From DAOTVC01 sp034437215 (GTDB lineage: Bacteria; Chloroflexota; Anaerolineae; B4-G1; SLSP01), in contig DAOTVC010000126.1 in assembly GCA_034437215.1 (NCBI GenBank), positions 1 through 25,647 of the forward strand: DNA of 25,647 bases. The letters are read 5' to 3'. The notes beneath the pieces were generated by a model, which saw only the letters and a list, made by a program, of their open reading frames with translations, searched no databases and had not been told where the DNA came from. A program made the position numbers and the translations under genes. How positions within the stretch are numbered: position 1 is the stretch's first letter; every line of letters begins with the position of its first letter. Positions 6,078 to 12,986 of the stretch are shown here, in pieces.

Positions 6078-8231
6078 CTACAGATGCTTCTCGACGACCG
6101 CCAATACGTCGGGATAGTCGATACCCAGCCGCCGGAGTTTTCCCGGCCGCGGTACGCCGTTCTCCGACCAGCCGCGGCGCTTGTAGACGGCGTCGATGAG
6201 TTTCTGATACTGGCTCAGTCGGTAGTTGCGATGGGTCTCCATCTTTTCCGCGAGGGTCATCTCCTCGGGTTCAAGATTCAGCCACTCGCGCAGCTGCTCG
6301 TCGTAGTAGTCGGCGCGGGAGAGATACTCCTCCTCGGTGACGGGGCCCGCAGAGCGATAGGGGATGCTGTCGTCTTCTCGCAGCCCCTTGCCCAGCCGCA
6401 GGTTGAAGACCCGCTGGAAATTGTAGACCCGCTCCGACATGTCGATGAGGTCCTGCTTCGTCACATCCTTGCCGGTCACGCCCTTGTAGATCTCCACGTA
6501 GTTCTGCACGTGGTGGGGGATCTTCTGGGGCTCGTCGGCTTCGGCGTTCTTGGGGTGGACCACGTCGTTCCAGGGCAGCTTGCAGAAGCCGCAGAGCCCG
6601 AACCAGGTGCGCCACATGGGGAAGTAGTGGAGAGCCTCCGCCTTGTCCTCGAAGGTGGGCAGCTGGTTGTTCACCTGGTCCATGAAGATGAGCCAGGCCT
6701 CGTCGTGTTGGGGCCCCTTGTTGGTGAGCCCGTAGCCCCCCTGCTGGGCCAGGGACTCCTTGGTGACGTACTCGGAGTACTCCAGCCCCTTGTTCTCCAT
6801 GCCGATGTCCTCCACGAACCGGCGGTCGGCCCCGAAGTGCTCGACGAAGTGCTCCTTCATGCGGCGGATGCCCTGACCGACGATCAGGCCTAAGCCTTCG
6901 CCCCGCCCCATCTGGTGAAGGACCTCCAGCGTCGCTGCGGCGTTGCCGAACTTGAGCTCCAGCCCCCCGGTCTTCTCGCGATCCAGAATGCCCGCCTCGT
7001 AGCACTCCATGACGAAGCCCATGGAGGTGCCGAAGGAGATGGTGTCGATCCCGTAGGTGTCGCAGTAGAAGTTCATCTCGAGGATGGCCCACGGCTCGAA
7101 GATGCCGAGATTCGAGCCGACGCCGGCGACCGTCTCGTACTCCGGACCGTCGACGATGACCTTCTGCCCCTTGTAGGGGCCGGTGCGCACTTCGTACGCA
7201 TCCACGGCGTGAGCGCAGGCGACAGTGCAACCGTACCAGCAGCCATCGGGCAGCCCCTGCGTGTAGCGCGCTTCCCACACCTCCCCGTTAATCTTGTGGG
7301 TCTCGGGGTGGGAGCCGAACTTGAAGTTGTGTACGGGCAGCAGGTTGTAGTCGTCCATAATCTGGACCAGGTAGGAGGTGCCCCGACTGCGCATGCGGTT
7401 CTGCAGAGGATCGTACTCCAGGACCTCCTCCTGCATCTCCTTGCCCGTCTGGACGATCAGCTCCTGATCGGCGGGGTTGTTGGAGGTGCCGCCGAAGGGT
7501 ACGGAGCGCACGACGAGCGCCTTGATGCCCTTGTCGCGGAAGACGGTGCCGATGCCGCCCCGACCGGCCTGCTTGTAGCGAATGTCCTTACGGCGCAGAT
7601 CCCACAGGCTGAAGTTGAGGCATCCCATGCGCGTGTGCTCGGCCCCCGTGCCGGCCGTGACGAAGGAGACGAGGCGCTTCTCCTTGGGTGACTCGGCGAA
7701 CTGGTCCATGAGCCAGTGACCGAGCTCGTGGGTGTCCGTGGGGACCTCCTCGGGCACCGCCAGCAGCTGGACCTTGCCGCGAGGAGCATCGACATAGACG
7801 ATGACCTCCTCGTCTGCGGCTTTGCCCTGGACTTCAATGGCATCCCAGCCCGAGAACTTGAGGAGGGGGCCGTAGTGGCCGCCGACGTTGCTGTCGATCA
7901 CCACACCCGTGAGCGGGGAGATGCTGGCGGCGATGGACTTCCCGGAGCCGGGATACTGCGTGATCCCGCCGCAGGGACCCGAGGAGATGACGATCTCGTT
8001 CTCAGGATCGTCCCACTGCGTATCATCCTTTACGCCATGCCAGAGCAGCCAGAGGTCGAAACCCCGCCCGCCGATGAACTTCTCTTTCATCTCGTCGGTG
8101 ACGGGCTTTGAATCGATCACACCCTCCCCTACGTTGACATAGAGGGTCTGCCCGGTATAGCCCTTGTCGGTTTCGGGAATCCCGTAGTCGAACTCCGCCA
8201 ACACACGAAGTGCCTCTCTCTCTTTGCCCAT
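6078..8231 (-). CDS. aor: aldehyde ferredoxin oxidoreductase family protein (tungsten/molybdenum-pterin enzyme)
   Basis: This 717-residue protein is full length or slightly longer than classical ~605-residue AORs. It has the N-terminal pterin-binding domain (FIGGRGFDLWLL, 52-63; SPLTGVVIDSNVGGHYGPLLKFSGWD, 105-130; AGRGGIGTVFRDKGIKAL, 222-239). The [4Fe-4S] ligands are Cys331, Cys335, Cys339 and a fourth from GLCGFC (Cys547 or Cys550). The first three are spaced CX3CX3C rather than the CX2CX3C of Pyrococcus AOR. Family enzymes interconvert aldehydes or related substrates with carboxylates using ferredoxin; the substrate here is unknown. The ATG at 8231 is chosen over an in-frame start at 8294 because CAGGAGG lies 5-6 nt upstream and the extension has no support. 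It is followed by MoaD-like and archaemetzincin genes and driven by a promoter at 8334-8362. Confidence 0.93.
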   Translation of the reverse strand: MGKEREALRVLAEFDYGIPETDKGYTGQTLYVNVGEGVIDSKPVTDEMKEKFIGGRGFDLWLLWHGVKDDTQWDDPENEIVISSGPCGGITQYPGSGKSIAASISPLTGVVIDSNVGGHYGPLLKFSGWDAIEVQGKAADEEVIVYVDAPRGKVQLLAVPEEVPTDTHELGHWLMDQFAESPKEKRLVSFVTAGTGAEHTRMGCLNFSLWDLRRKDIRYKQAGRGGIGTVFRDKGIKALVVRSVPFGGTSNNPADQELIVQTGKEMQEEVLEYDPLQNRMRSRGTSYLVQIMDDYNLLPVHNFKFGSHPETHKINGEVWEARYTQGLPDGCWYGCTVACAHAVDAYEVRTGPYKGQKVIVDGPEYETVAGVGSNLGIFEPWAILEMNFYCDTYGIDTISFGTSMGFVMECYEAGILDREKTGGLELKFGNAAATLEVLHQMGRGEGLGLIVGQGIRRMKEHFVEHFGADRRFVEDIGMENKGLEYSEYVTKESLAQQGGYGLTNKGPQHDEAWLIFMDQVNNQLPTFEDKAEALHYFPMWRTWFGLCGFCKLPWNDVVHPKNAEADEPQKIPHHVQNYVEIYKGVTGKDVTKQDLIDMSERVYNFQRVFNLRLGKGLREDDSIPYRSAGPVTEEEYLSRADYYDEQLREWLNLEPEEMTLAEKMETHRNYRLSQYQKLIDAVYKRRGWSENGVPRPGKLRRLGIDYPDVLAVVEKHL

Positions 8232-8321
8232 GAATACCTCCTGTTTGTCGATGTCTTTCTGCTGTGTGCGTCCGGTGACTTTTTCATGCCCCAAAGGATT
8301 GGGAGCACCGGCTACTTGACT

Positions 8322-9878
8322 ATGAACGGTTTAATTGTAGTGTACATTACTGTGTCAGACAAGACAGCGGCAATTCATCATCATCACAAGGATCGAATAT
8401 CCTTATTTGCTACCTGGGGATGGGTTCTGGTCGTCCTGGTGTGGATGGGCTTCACCGTGCGGACCTTCTCCCTCGATGCCCAGGGGCTGTGGCGCGACGA
8501 GGTCGACTCGCTGCGCTTCGCGACCGCTCCGTGGGCGGAGCTGCTCGATACTTTCATCCGTCCCGGTTGGAACGGCCCTTTCTACTTCCTCATGCTCCGG
8601 GGATGGGTAGCGCTTGCGGGGGAGACGGGCTTTGCCCTGCGCTACCTCTCCCTCCTGTGGGGGGTGTTGGGCATCCCGCTGCTCTATCAGTTGGGGCAGC
8701 GACTGCTGAACCGGGAGGTAGGGCTGTGGGCCGCGCTGCTGATGGCCTTTTCCCCCTATCTCGTCTGGTACGCTCAGGAGGTACGGATGTACACCTGGGT
8801 GCCCTTTCTCGTGCTCCTCGCCCTCTACGCGCTGGACCGTGCTGCCGTGCGCCCCCGCTGGTACTGGTGGGCGATCGTGTCGGTCGCTACGAGCCTCGCC
8901 TTCTACAGCCACATCCTGGCCGCGCTGCTCATCCCTGTGGAGGTGCTCTTTTTCCTCCTGCATCCCCGCCGTCATCGTCGTGCGTGGATAGGCGGCCTGA
9001 TTGTCCTCATCCTTCTCACGTTGCCCTATCTGCCGCTCGTGCACTGGCAGCTGCCGCTGGTCTTCGAGGAGCGCCAGACGGGCTATCCTCCTCACACACT
9101 GGGGGAGATGACCTCGATCCTCGCCAGCGGATGGACGACGGGGATGGCGGTCGCCCGCCCCTTCTGGCTCGATTGGCTGGGGCTGAGCTTGATGAGTGCC
9201 CTGAGCGTGGTGGGCCTCCTGGCCCTCTTTTTGGGGAGAAGGGAGAGTTGTGGCTGGCGGCAGGCCCTGACCCTCCTCGCGTGGTGGGCCGTTCCCCTGG
9301 CTGCCATCTGGTGGGTCTCCCTGCGGGGTCCTATCTTCACCGATCGCTATCTTATCTGGACTGCACCGGCCTTCTATCTCGCAGTCGCCGTGGGCGTGGT
9401 CTTTCTTGGTCGGGTATGGCGACATCTTCCCACGCTCCTCCTGCTGGTCATCCTTATCGTGGACGGCGTCAACCTCTACCAGCAGCTCGTCGTGCCTATC
9501 AAACCCCAGTTTCGTGAGGCGACTGCCTACCTGGAGGAGCACCGCAATCCTGACACTCTTCTGCTCTTCCAGATTCCCTACAATCACTTCGTCGTGGACT
9601 ACTATGGGGATGGGGCTCTGGAGCCGTGGGCCGGGGCGCCCTTCACCAATTGGCGGACGCCCGAGGGGGACTACCAGGTGAGTCAGGGCTCCCTGGCACT
9701 GCAGATGCAGGATCTGACCGAGGTTCACGATGAGATCTGGCTGGTCTACTCCGAGGCTACCATGTGGGACGACCGGGAATTAGTCAAATGGTGGTTGGAT
9801 GCTCACGGCGTGCTGCTCGATGAGAAGCACTTCTACCTCGTGGAGCTCTATCACTACGCCTTACCGGAGAACCGGTGA
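8322..9878 (+). CDS. GT-C fold membrane glycosyltransferase (PMT/GT39-like)
   Basis: This ~518-residue polytopic protein has about eleven hydrophobic segments. The first extracytoplasmic loop carries LWRDEVDSLRFA (Asp-Glu pair typical of GT-C catalytic loops), and YLVWYAQEVRMYTW near the fifth segment is the second conserved block of this family, common in Chloroflexota and cyanobacteria. The last ~130 residues after the final membrane segment form a soluble domain. Such enzymes transfer a sugar from a polyprenyl-phosphate donor on the outer face of the membrane; donor and acceptor are unknown. The start is uncertain: ATG 8286, ATG 8322, GTG 8340 and GTG 8352 are all in frame, none has a good ribosome-binding site, and the divergent promoter overlaps this stretch. 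I place it at 8322 provisionally. Confidence 0.82.
   Translation: MNGLIVVYITVSDKTAAIHHHHKDRISLFATWGWVLVVLVWMGFTVRTFSLDAQGLWRDEVDSLRFATAPWAELLDTFIRPGWNGPFYFLMLRGWVALAGETGFALRYLSLLWGVLGIPLLYQLGQRLLNREVGLWAALLMAFSPYLVWYAQEVRMYTWVPFLVLLALYALDRAAVRPRWYWWAIVSVATSLAFYSHILAALLIPVEVLFFLLHPRRHRRAWIGGLIVLILLTLPYLPLVHWQLPLVFEERQTGYPPHTLGEMTSILASGWTTGMAVARPFWLDWLGLSLMSALSVVGLLALFLGRRESCGWRQALTLLAWWAVPLAAIWWVSLRGPIFTDRYLIWTAPAFYLAVAVGVVFLGRVWRHLPTLLLLVILIVDGVNLYQQLVVPIKPQFREATAYLEEHRNPDTLLLFQIPYNHFVVDYYGDGALEPWAGAPFTNWRTPEGDYQVSQGSLALQMQDLTEVHDEIWLVYSEATMWDDRELVKWWLDAHGVLLDEKHFYLVELYHYALPENR
8334..8362 (-). promoter_or_regulatory. sigma-70-type promoter of the oxidoreductase operon
   Basis: On the minus strand: -35 TTGTCT (8357-8362), 17-bp spacer, -10 TACAAT (8334-8339). 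The predicted start near 8327 leaves a ~96-nt leader before ATG 8231. It overlaps the 5' part of the divergent glycosyltransferase frame. Confidence 0.6.
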
Positions 9879-9930
9879 GACGTTGGCTCCATCGCATTGT
9901 GCGGAACTGTGACGGCTCTGGATAATCACC

Positions 9931-9958
9931 TTGTCATTTTGAGAAACGCGGGTAGAAT
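9931..9958 (+). promoter_or_regulatory. sigma-70-type promoter of the DksA-like/lspA/RluA-like operon
   Basis: TTGTCA (9931-9936), 16-bp spacer, TAGAAT (9953-9958): 5/6 matches in each box. The predicted start near 9965 gives a ~120-nt leader. It lies 50 bp after the glycosyltransferase stop, so the operon is independently transcribed. Confidence 0.65.
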
Positions 9959-9964
9959 TTATCC

Positions 9965-10084
9965 TACAGTTAAGGACTGAAAGCGAAATAACTTGGGCAT
10001 TGTAGGTGACTTTCGGGAGCGCTTTCAGTTTGCTTGTGCTCAAGTTGTTTAAATCGCGTTCCTAAGGTGGAGGAAACACAAACC
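9965..10084 (+). promoter_or_regulatory. structured 5' leader of the DksA-like/lspA operon
   Basis: The ~120-nt untranslated leader contains ACTGAAAGCG (9976-9985) and its perfect complement CGCTTTCAGT (10020-10029), enclosing 34 nt with a shorter internal pairing (CGAAA 9984-9988 with TTTCG 10011-10015). A small hairpin CTTG-TGCT-CAAG (10032-10043) precedes the ribosome-binding site AAGGTGGAGGA. I do not recognise a known riboswitch class. No T-run follows the long stem, so control would be translational or by protein binding if this is regulatory. Confidence 0.5.
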
Positions 10085-10438
10085 ATGCCTTTGACCTATG
10101 ACGAGTTACACAAACTGCTTCTCAAACAGGAGAAGGAGCTGGTGGACCAGCTGCAAACCTTGGACAGTGAGGTCCACGAGCAGGGAGTCGGATATAGTAA
10201 TCACATGGCGGACGCCGGGACAGAGGTCTTCGAGCAGGCGCGTAACGTAGGGCTGCGCCAACAGCTCGTGCGTTCTCTGAACGACGTGCGCCGCGGCCTG
10301 AACAAGTTCGATGATGGTACCTACGGTATCTGTGAATCCTGTGGGGGCATTATCGACATCCCTCGTTTGGAGGCCGTGCCGGGAGCCCGTTACTGTGTGC
10401 GCTGTCAGACGAGGCTTCAGAGTCAGAGCGGACGATGA
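10085..10438 (+). CDS. TraR/DksA family C4 zinc-finger protein
   Basis: This 117-residue protein has an N-terminal helical hairpin (residues ~5-75, with an acidic tip at DSEVHEQG and DAGTEVFEQ) and a C-terminal C4 zinc finger: Cys83, Cys86 (CESC) and Cys104, Cys107 (CVRC). Proteins of this family insert into the RNA polymerase secondary channel or act as general stress/ppGpp-linked regulators. The hairpin length is shorter than in E. coli DksA, resembling the YteA/TraR-like branch. ATG 10085 is used because AAGGTGGAGGA lies upstream; the frame upstream of it overlaps the leader stem. Its stop overlaps the lspA start (ATGA at 10435-10438), as in many Gram-positive and Chloroflexota genomes where a DksA-like gene precedes lspA. 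Confidence 0.9.
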   Translation: MPLTYDELHKLLLKQEKELVDQLQTLDSEVHEQGVGYSNHMADAGTEVFEQARNVGLRQQLVRSLNDVRRGLNKFDDGTYGICESCGGIIDIPRLEAVPGARYCVRCQTRLQSQSGR

Positions 10439-10962
10439 AGTCTTCCTCCGGACGCGTTCTCCTCTGGGGGGGCGCGCTGGCCGTCCTGATCGCAGACCAG
10501 CTTTCGAAGCTCTGGGTGATCCGGAATCTGGAGCTCTACGTCCCCACGGACATCTTCCCCTGGTTGAGCTCCATCCTCTCTTTCACTCGCCTCACCAACA
10601 CCGGGGTGGCCTTCGGTCTCTTGCCCCAGTTTGGCGACTTCTTCACCCTGCTGTCCGCCGTCGTGATTCTGGTGATCATCTTCTTTTACCGCACGCTTGA
10701 GGTGGATGATTCCCTGACCCATCTCGCGCTCGGGTTGCAGATCGGCGGGGCGTTGGGCAATCTCGTGGATCGTCTCTTCCGGGGCTTCGTCGTCGACTTC
10801 ATCGACGTCAACTTCTGGCCCTTGGAGCACTGGCCCGTCTTCAACATTGCCGATGCCGCCATCGTTGTGGGCGTGGGGTTGCTTCTGGTGAGCACCTGGT
10901 TACAGGAGCGCGATCAGAGTGCCTTGAAGGTCGAGTCGGAGGAGGTGACGGCTGATGCCTGA
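10435..10962 (+). CDS. lspA: lipoprotein signal peptidase (signal peptidase II)
   Basis: This 175-residue integral membrane aspartic protease cleaves the signal peptide of diacylglyceryl prolipoproteins. Four hydrophobic segments are visible (about 10-27, 66-86, 96-113, 135-155). The conserved blocks are present: ADQLSKLWV (20-28), RLTNTGVAFGLL (52-63), GGALGNLVDRLFRGFVVDFIDV (104-125) and FNIADAAIVVG (136-146), with the catalytic pair Asp121 and Asp140. It overlaps the DksA-like gene by 4 bp and its stop overlaps the following RluA-like gene by 8 bp (10955-10962), so all three are one transcriptional unit. The C-terminus has a ~20-residue polar tail. There is nothing unusual in the active site. 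Confidence 0.96.
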   Translation: MKSSSGRVLLWGGALAVLIADQLSKLWVIRNLELYVPTDIFPWLSSILSFTRLTNTGVAFGLLPQFGDFFTLLSAVVILVIIFFYRTLEVDDSLTHLALGLQIGGALGNLVDRLFRGFVVDFIDVNFWPLEHWPVFNIADAAIVVGVGLLLVSTWLQERDQSALKVESEEVTADA

Positions 10963-11887
10963 GCAGAAGACGCTCACCGTGCAGGAACGGATGCGGTTGG
11001 ACAAGCTGCTCGTTCGGACGTGGCCCGAACTGCACCGCCGCGCCGTGCGCGACATGCTCAAGGAGGGCCAGGTCCTGATCAACGGGCAACCTGCGCGCAA
11101 ACCGGGCCAGTACGTCGAGCCGGAGGACGAGGTCGTGGCGGCGATGCCGGAGGTGGAAGCCCCACCCGATCCCGCCTATATCTCACCCCACACCCTCGAG
11201 GTCGTTTACGAGGACCCTGATCTGCTGGTCATCGACAAGCCTGCGGGCCTCCTCACGCACGCGAAACGCCGCGCCGAGGGGGAGACGTTGGCTCAGATGG
11301 TCGCCGAAGCCTATCCGGAGATGGCGCACGTCGGCGGCGTCGACCGGGCCGGCATCGTTCAGCGGATGGAGACGGAGGTCTCTGGCTTGCTCCTCGCAGC
11401 CCGCAATGAGGAGGTCTACCGCACGCTGAAGCGGATGGTCAAGCGCCAGCAGGTGGAGCGCCGCTACTCCGTGTTGGTAGAAGGGATGTTATCCGGTGAG
11501 GAGACCATCGACGCGCCCATCGGGAACGTGAAGAACACCCGCAAACGCCGGCTGATGGTGGCTCGCGAGGGGCGCCCTGCGGTGACCTACTTTCGGGCGC
11601 TGCGCACCTACCGGAGTGAAGGGCGACACTACACCCTTCTCGACGTCCGCCCCGAGACCGGTCGGCTGCACCAGATCCGCGTCCACCTGGCGTGGTTGGG
11701 AACTCCCGTCGTAGGGGATACGATCTATGGCTCTTCCCGCCAGTGGGTCCTCTCCGACCGGCTCTTCATGCACCTGGGAGTGCTATCGCTGCCGCATCCC
11801 GTGAGCGAAGAACCCTTGCAGATTTCGTCGGTCCTTCCCGAGGAGCTCGCCTCCATTCTCCGTTTCATGGCGCGTCCCGGCCCGTAA
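10955..11887 (+). CDS. RluA-family pseudouridine synthase homologue with altered catalytic motif
   Basis: This 310-residue protein has an N-terminal S4 RNA-binding domain (residues ~12-62: MRLDKLLVRTWPELHRRAVRDML) and a pseudouridine synthase domain (83-300). Motif I is present (VVYEDPDLLVIDKPAGLLTH, 83-102) and so is motif III (VRPETGRLHQIRVHLAWLGTPVVGD, 231-255). Motif II, normally GIVHRLDxxTSGLL, reads GIVQRMETEVSGLL (133-146). The invariant catalytic Asp is therefore Glu139, and His, Leu and Thr of the motif are also changed. All known active enzymes of the superfamily use Asp, so catalysis on tRNA/rRNA uridine is doubtful; RNA binding could persist. It follows lspA with an 8-bp overlap, the common position of the RluD-like gene. 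Family certain, activity doubtful. Confidence 0.9.
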   Translation: MPEQKTLTVQERMRLDKLLVRTWPELHRRAVRDMLKEGQVLINGQPARKPGQYVEPEDEVVAAMPEVEAPPDPAYISPHTLEVVYEDPDLLVIDKPAGLLTHAKRRAEGETLAQMVAEAYPEMAHVGGVDRAGIVQRMETEVSGLLLAARNEEVYRTLKRMVKRQQVERRYSVLVEGMLSGEETIDAPIGNVKNTRKRRLMVAREGRPAVTYFRALRTYRSEGRHYTLLDVRPETGRLHQIRVHLAWLGTPVVGDTIYGSSRQWVLSDRLFMHLGVLSLPHPVSEEPLQISSVLPEELASILRFMARPGP

Positions 11888-11992
11888 CCGGTCCACAAAT
11901 TACGCCGCAGAGCAGTCAAGCCTCTCTGCGACCGTTGTACCAAGTGTCTGTAAAAAAATAACTACAAACGCGCCCGGAGGAGCCGCTGTATT

Positions 11993-12022
11993 CTGACTTC
12001 AGGGACTGCGGGAAGTTATACT
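11993..12022 (+). promoter_or_regulatory. possible promoter of the nitrilase-like gene
   Basis: CTGACT (11993-11998), 18-bp spacer, TATACT (12017-12022). The -10 is good, the -35 moderate. The gap 11888-12075 otherwise shows no gene and no clear terminator. Confidence 0.35.
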
Positions 12023-12075
12023 TTTACGAACCCTAAGTATCGAGCACTGATCTACTTATAGAAGGAGCTATGACC

Positions 12076-12888
12076 ATGCGTGAACTTAACGTTGCCGTCG
12101 TCCAGATGGCGCCTGAACTGGGCAAGATGGAGGCCAACCTGGGGCGGATGGCCGACTGGATTCAGAAGATTGCCACGACGGAGCCCGTCGATATCATCGT
12201 CTTCCCCGAGCTCTCCATCACGGGGTACGAGGGGGGGCAGCGCTTCGCTCAAATGGCCCAGCGCGTTCCCGGTACTGTGACCAATATTCTAGGACAGCAC
12301 GCCAATGAGTTCGGTATCTACGTGCTCATCGGAATGGCGGTCAAAGAGAACGTGGAGACGGTCCTCTACAACAGCGGCGTGCTCATCGCCCCCGACGGCT
12401 CGCCTGCTGCCGAGTACCGCAAGATTCACCTCCAGGCGGAGGAGCGGTTGGTCTTCCGCCCGGGATATAGGATCAAGCCCGTCGAGACGGAGGTGGGGGT
12501 CGTGGGGATGATGTTGGGGTGGGATCTCTCCTTCCCCGAGGTGGCCCGCAGCCTGGTGATGGAGGGGGCCGAGGTGCTTCTCGTCCCCGCCGCCTGGGAG
12601 GCTCAGAATGCCGACATGTGGCGCACGCTGCTTGTGGCACGCGCCTACGAGAACGATGTCTTCATCGCGGCCGCCAACCGCTTGGGAGAGGAGCCCTCTT
12701 ACACCTTCGCCGGTCAGAGTGCGATCCTCGCGCCCGGCGGGGAGGTCGTGGCGGCGCTCGAGGAGCCCGAGGAAGGCTACGTCGTCGTGCGCTTAGACCT
12801 CGACGAGGTTCGCCGGCGTCGTGAGGAGTCGCAGATCATCCTGGCCCGCCAACCCGGCGCCTATCGCGCCATCGTGCGTAAGTATTGA
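12076..12888 (+). CDS. nitrilase-superfamily (carbon-nitrogen hydrolase) homologue lacking the catalytic cysteine
   Basis: This 270-residue protein is of the CN-hydrolase fold. The Glu-Lys part of the catalytic triad is present: Glu45 in VFPELSITGY and Lys116 in EYRKIHL. The nucleophile position, normally within ICYDxxFPE, reads VVGMMLGWDLSFPEVAR (142-158), so Gly148 (codon GGG) replaces Cys. A single base change from TGC or TGT cannot give GGG. The rest of the fold is well kept (EGAEVLLVPAAWE, ARAYENDVFIAAANR, GQSAILAPGGEVVA). Without Cys, amidase or nitrilase chemistry should be lost; a binding or regulatory role is possible. ATG 12076 is preferred to ATG 12070 because GAAGGAG (12061-12067) is then properly spaced. 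It is followed by an intrinsic terminator and appears monocistronic. Confidence 0.9.
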   Translation: MRELNVAVVQMAPELGKMEANLGRMADWIQKIATTEPVDIIVFPELSITGYEGGQRFAQMAQRVPGTVTNILGQHANEFGIYVLIGMAVKENVETVLYNSGVLIAPDGSPAAEYRKIHLQAEERLVFRPGYRIKPVETEVGVVGMMLGWDLSFPEVARSLVMEGAEVLLVPAAWEAQNADMWRTLLVARAYENDVFIAAANRLGEEPSYTFAGQSAILAPGGEVVAALEEPEEGYVVVRLDLDEVRRRREESQIILARQPGAYRAIVRKY

Positions 12889-12908
12889 TTGCCGGTTACC
12901 CATCAGGA

Positions 12909-12940
12909 GACGATAGACGAGGTCTCGTCTACCGTCTTTT
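12909..12940 (+). terminator. rho-independent terminator of the nitrilase-like gene
   Basis: GACGATAGACGAG (12909-12921) and CTCGTCTACCGTC (12924-12936) pair at 12 of 13 positions and are followed directly by TTTT. It starts 20 bp after the stop codon. Confidence 0.8.
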
Positions 12941-12986
12941 GGGTTCGGACTCGTAGATCTTCAAGGTCGCTTCGGGAGGAAGAAAG

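Noticed and set aside
6024..7691. Long plus-strand open frames (289 and 258 codons) opposite the oxidoreductase gene
   Set aside because: They mirror the codon pattern of the minus-strand gene in a high-GC region, have no ribosome-binding site and show low-complexity Leu/Val/Gly composition. The minus-strand frame has family motifs throughout.
8376..8387. Run of four histidine codons near the glycosyltransferase start, as a possible vector tag
   Set aside because: Only four His codons, in a region where the true start is uncertain, with natural surrounding sequence and no vector features.
8403..9728. 441-codon minus-strand frame opposite the first glycosyltransferase
   Set aside because: The composition is Gln/Glu/His-rich, as expected from the complement of a hydrophobic membrane-protein gene, and there is no start signal.
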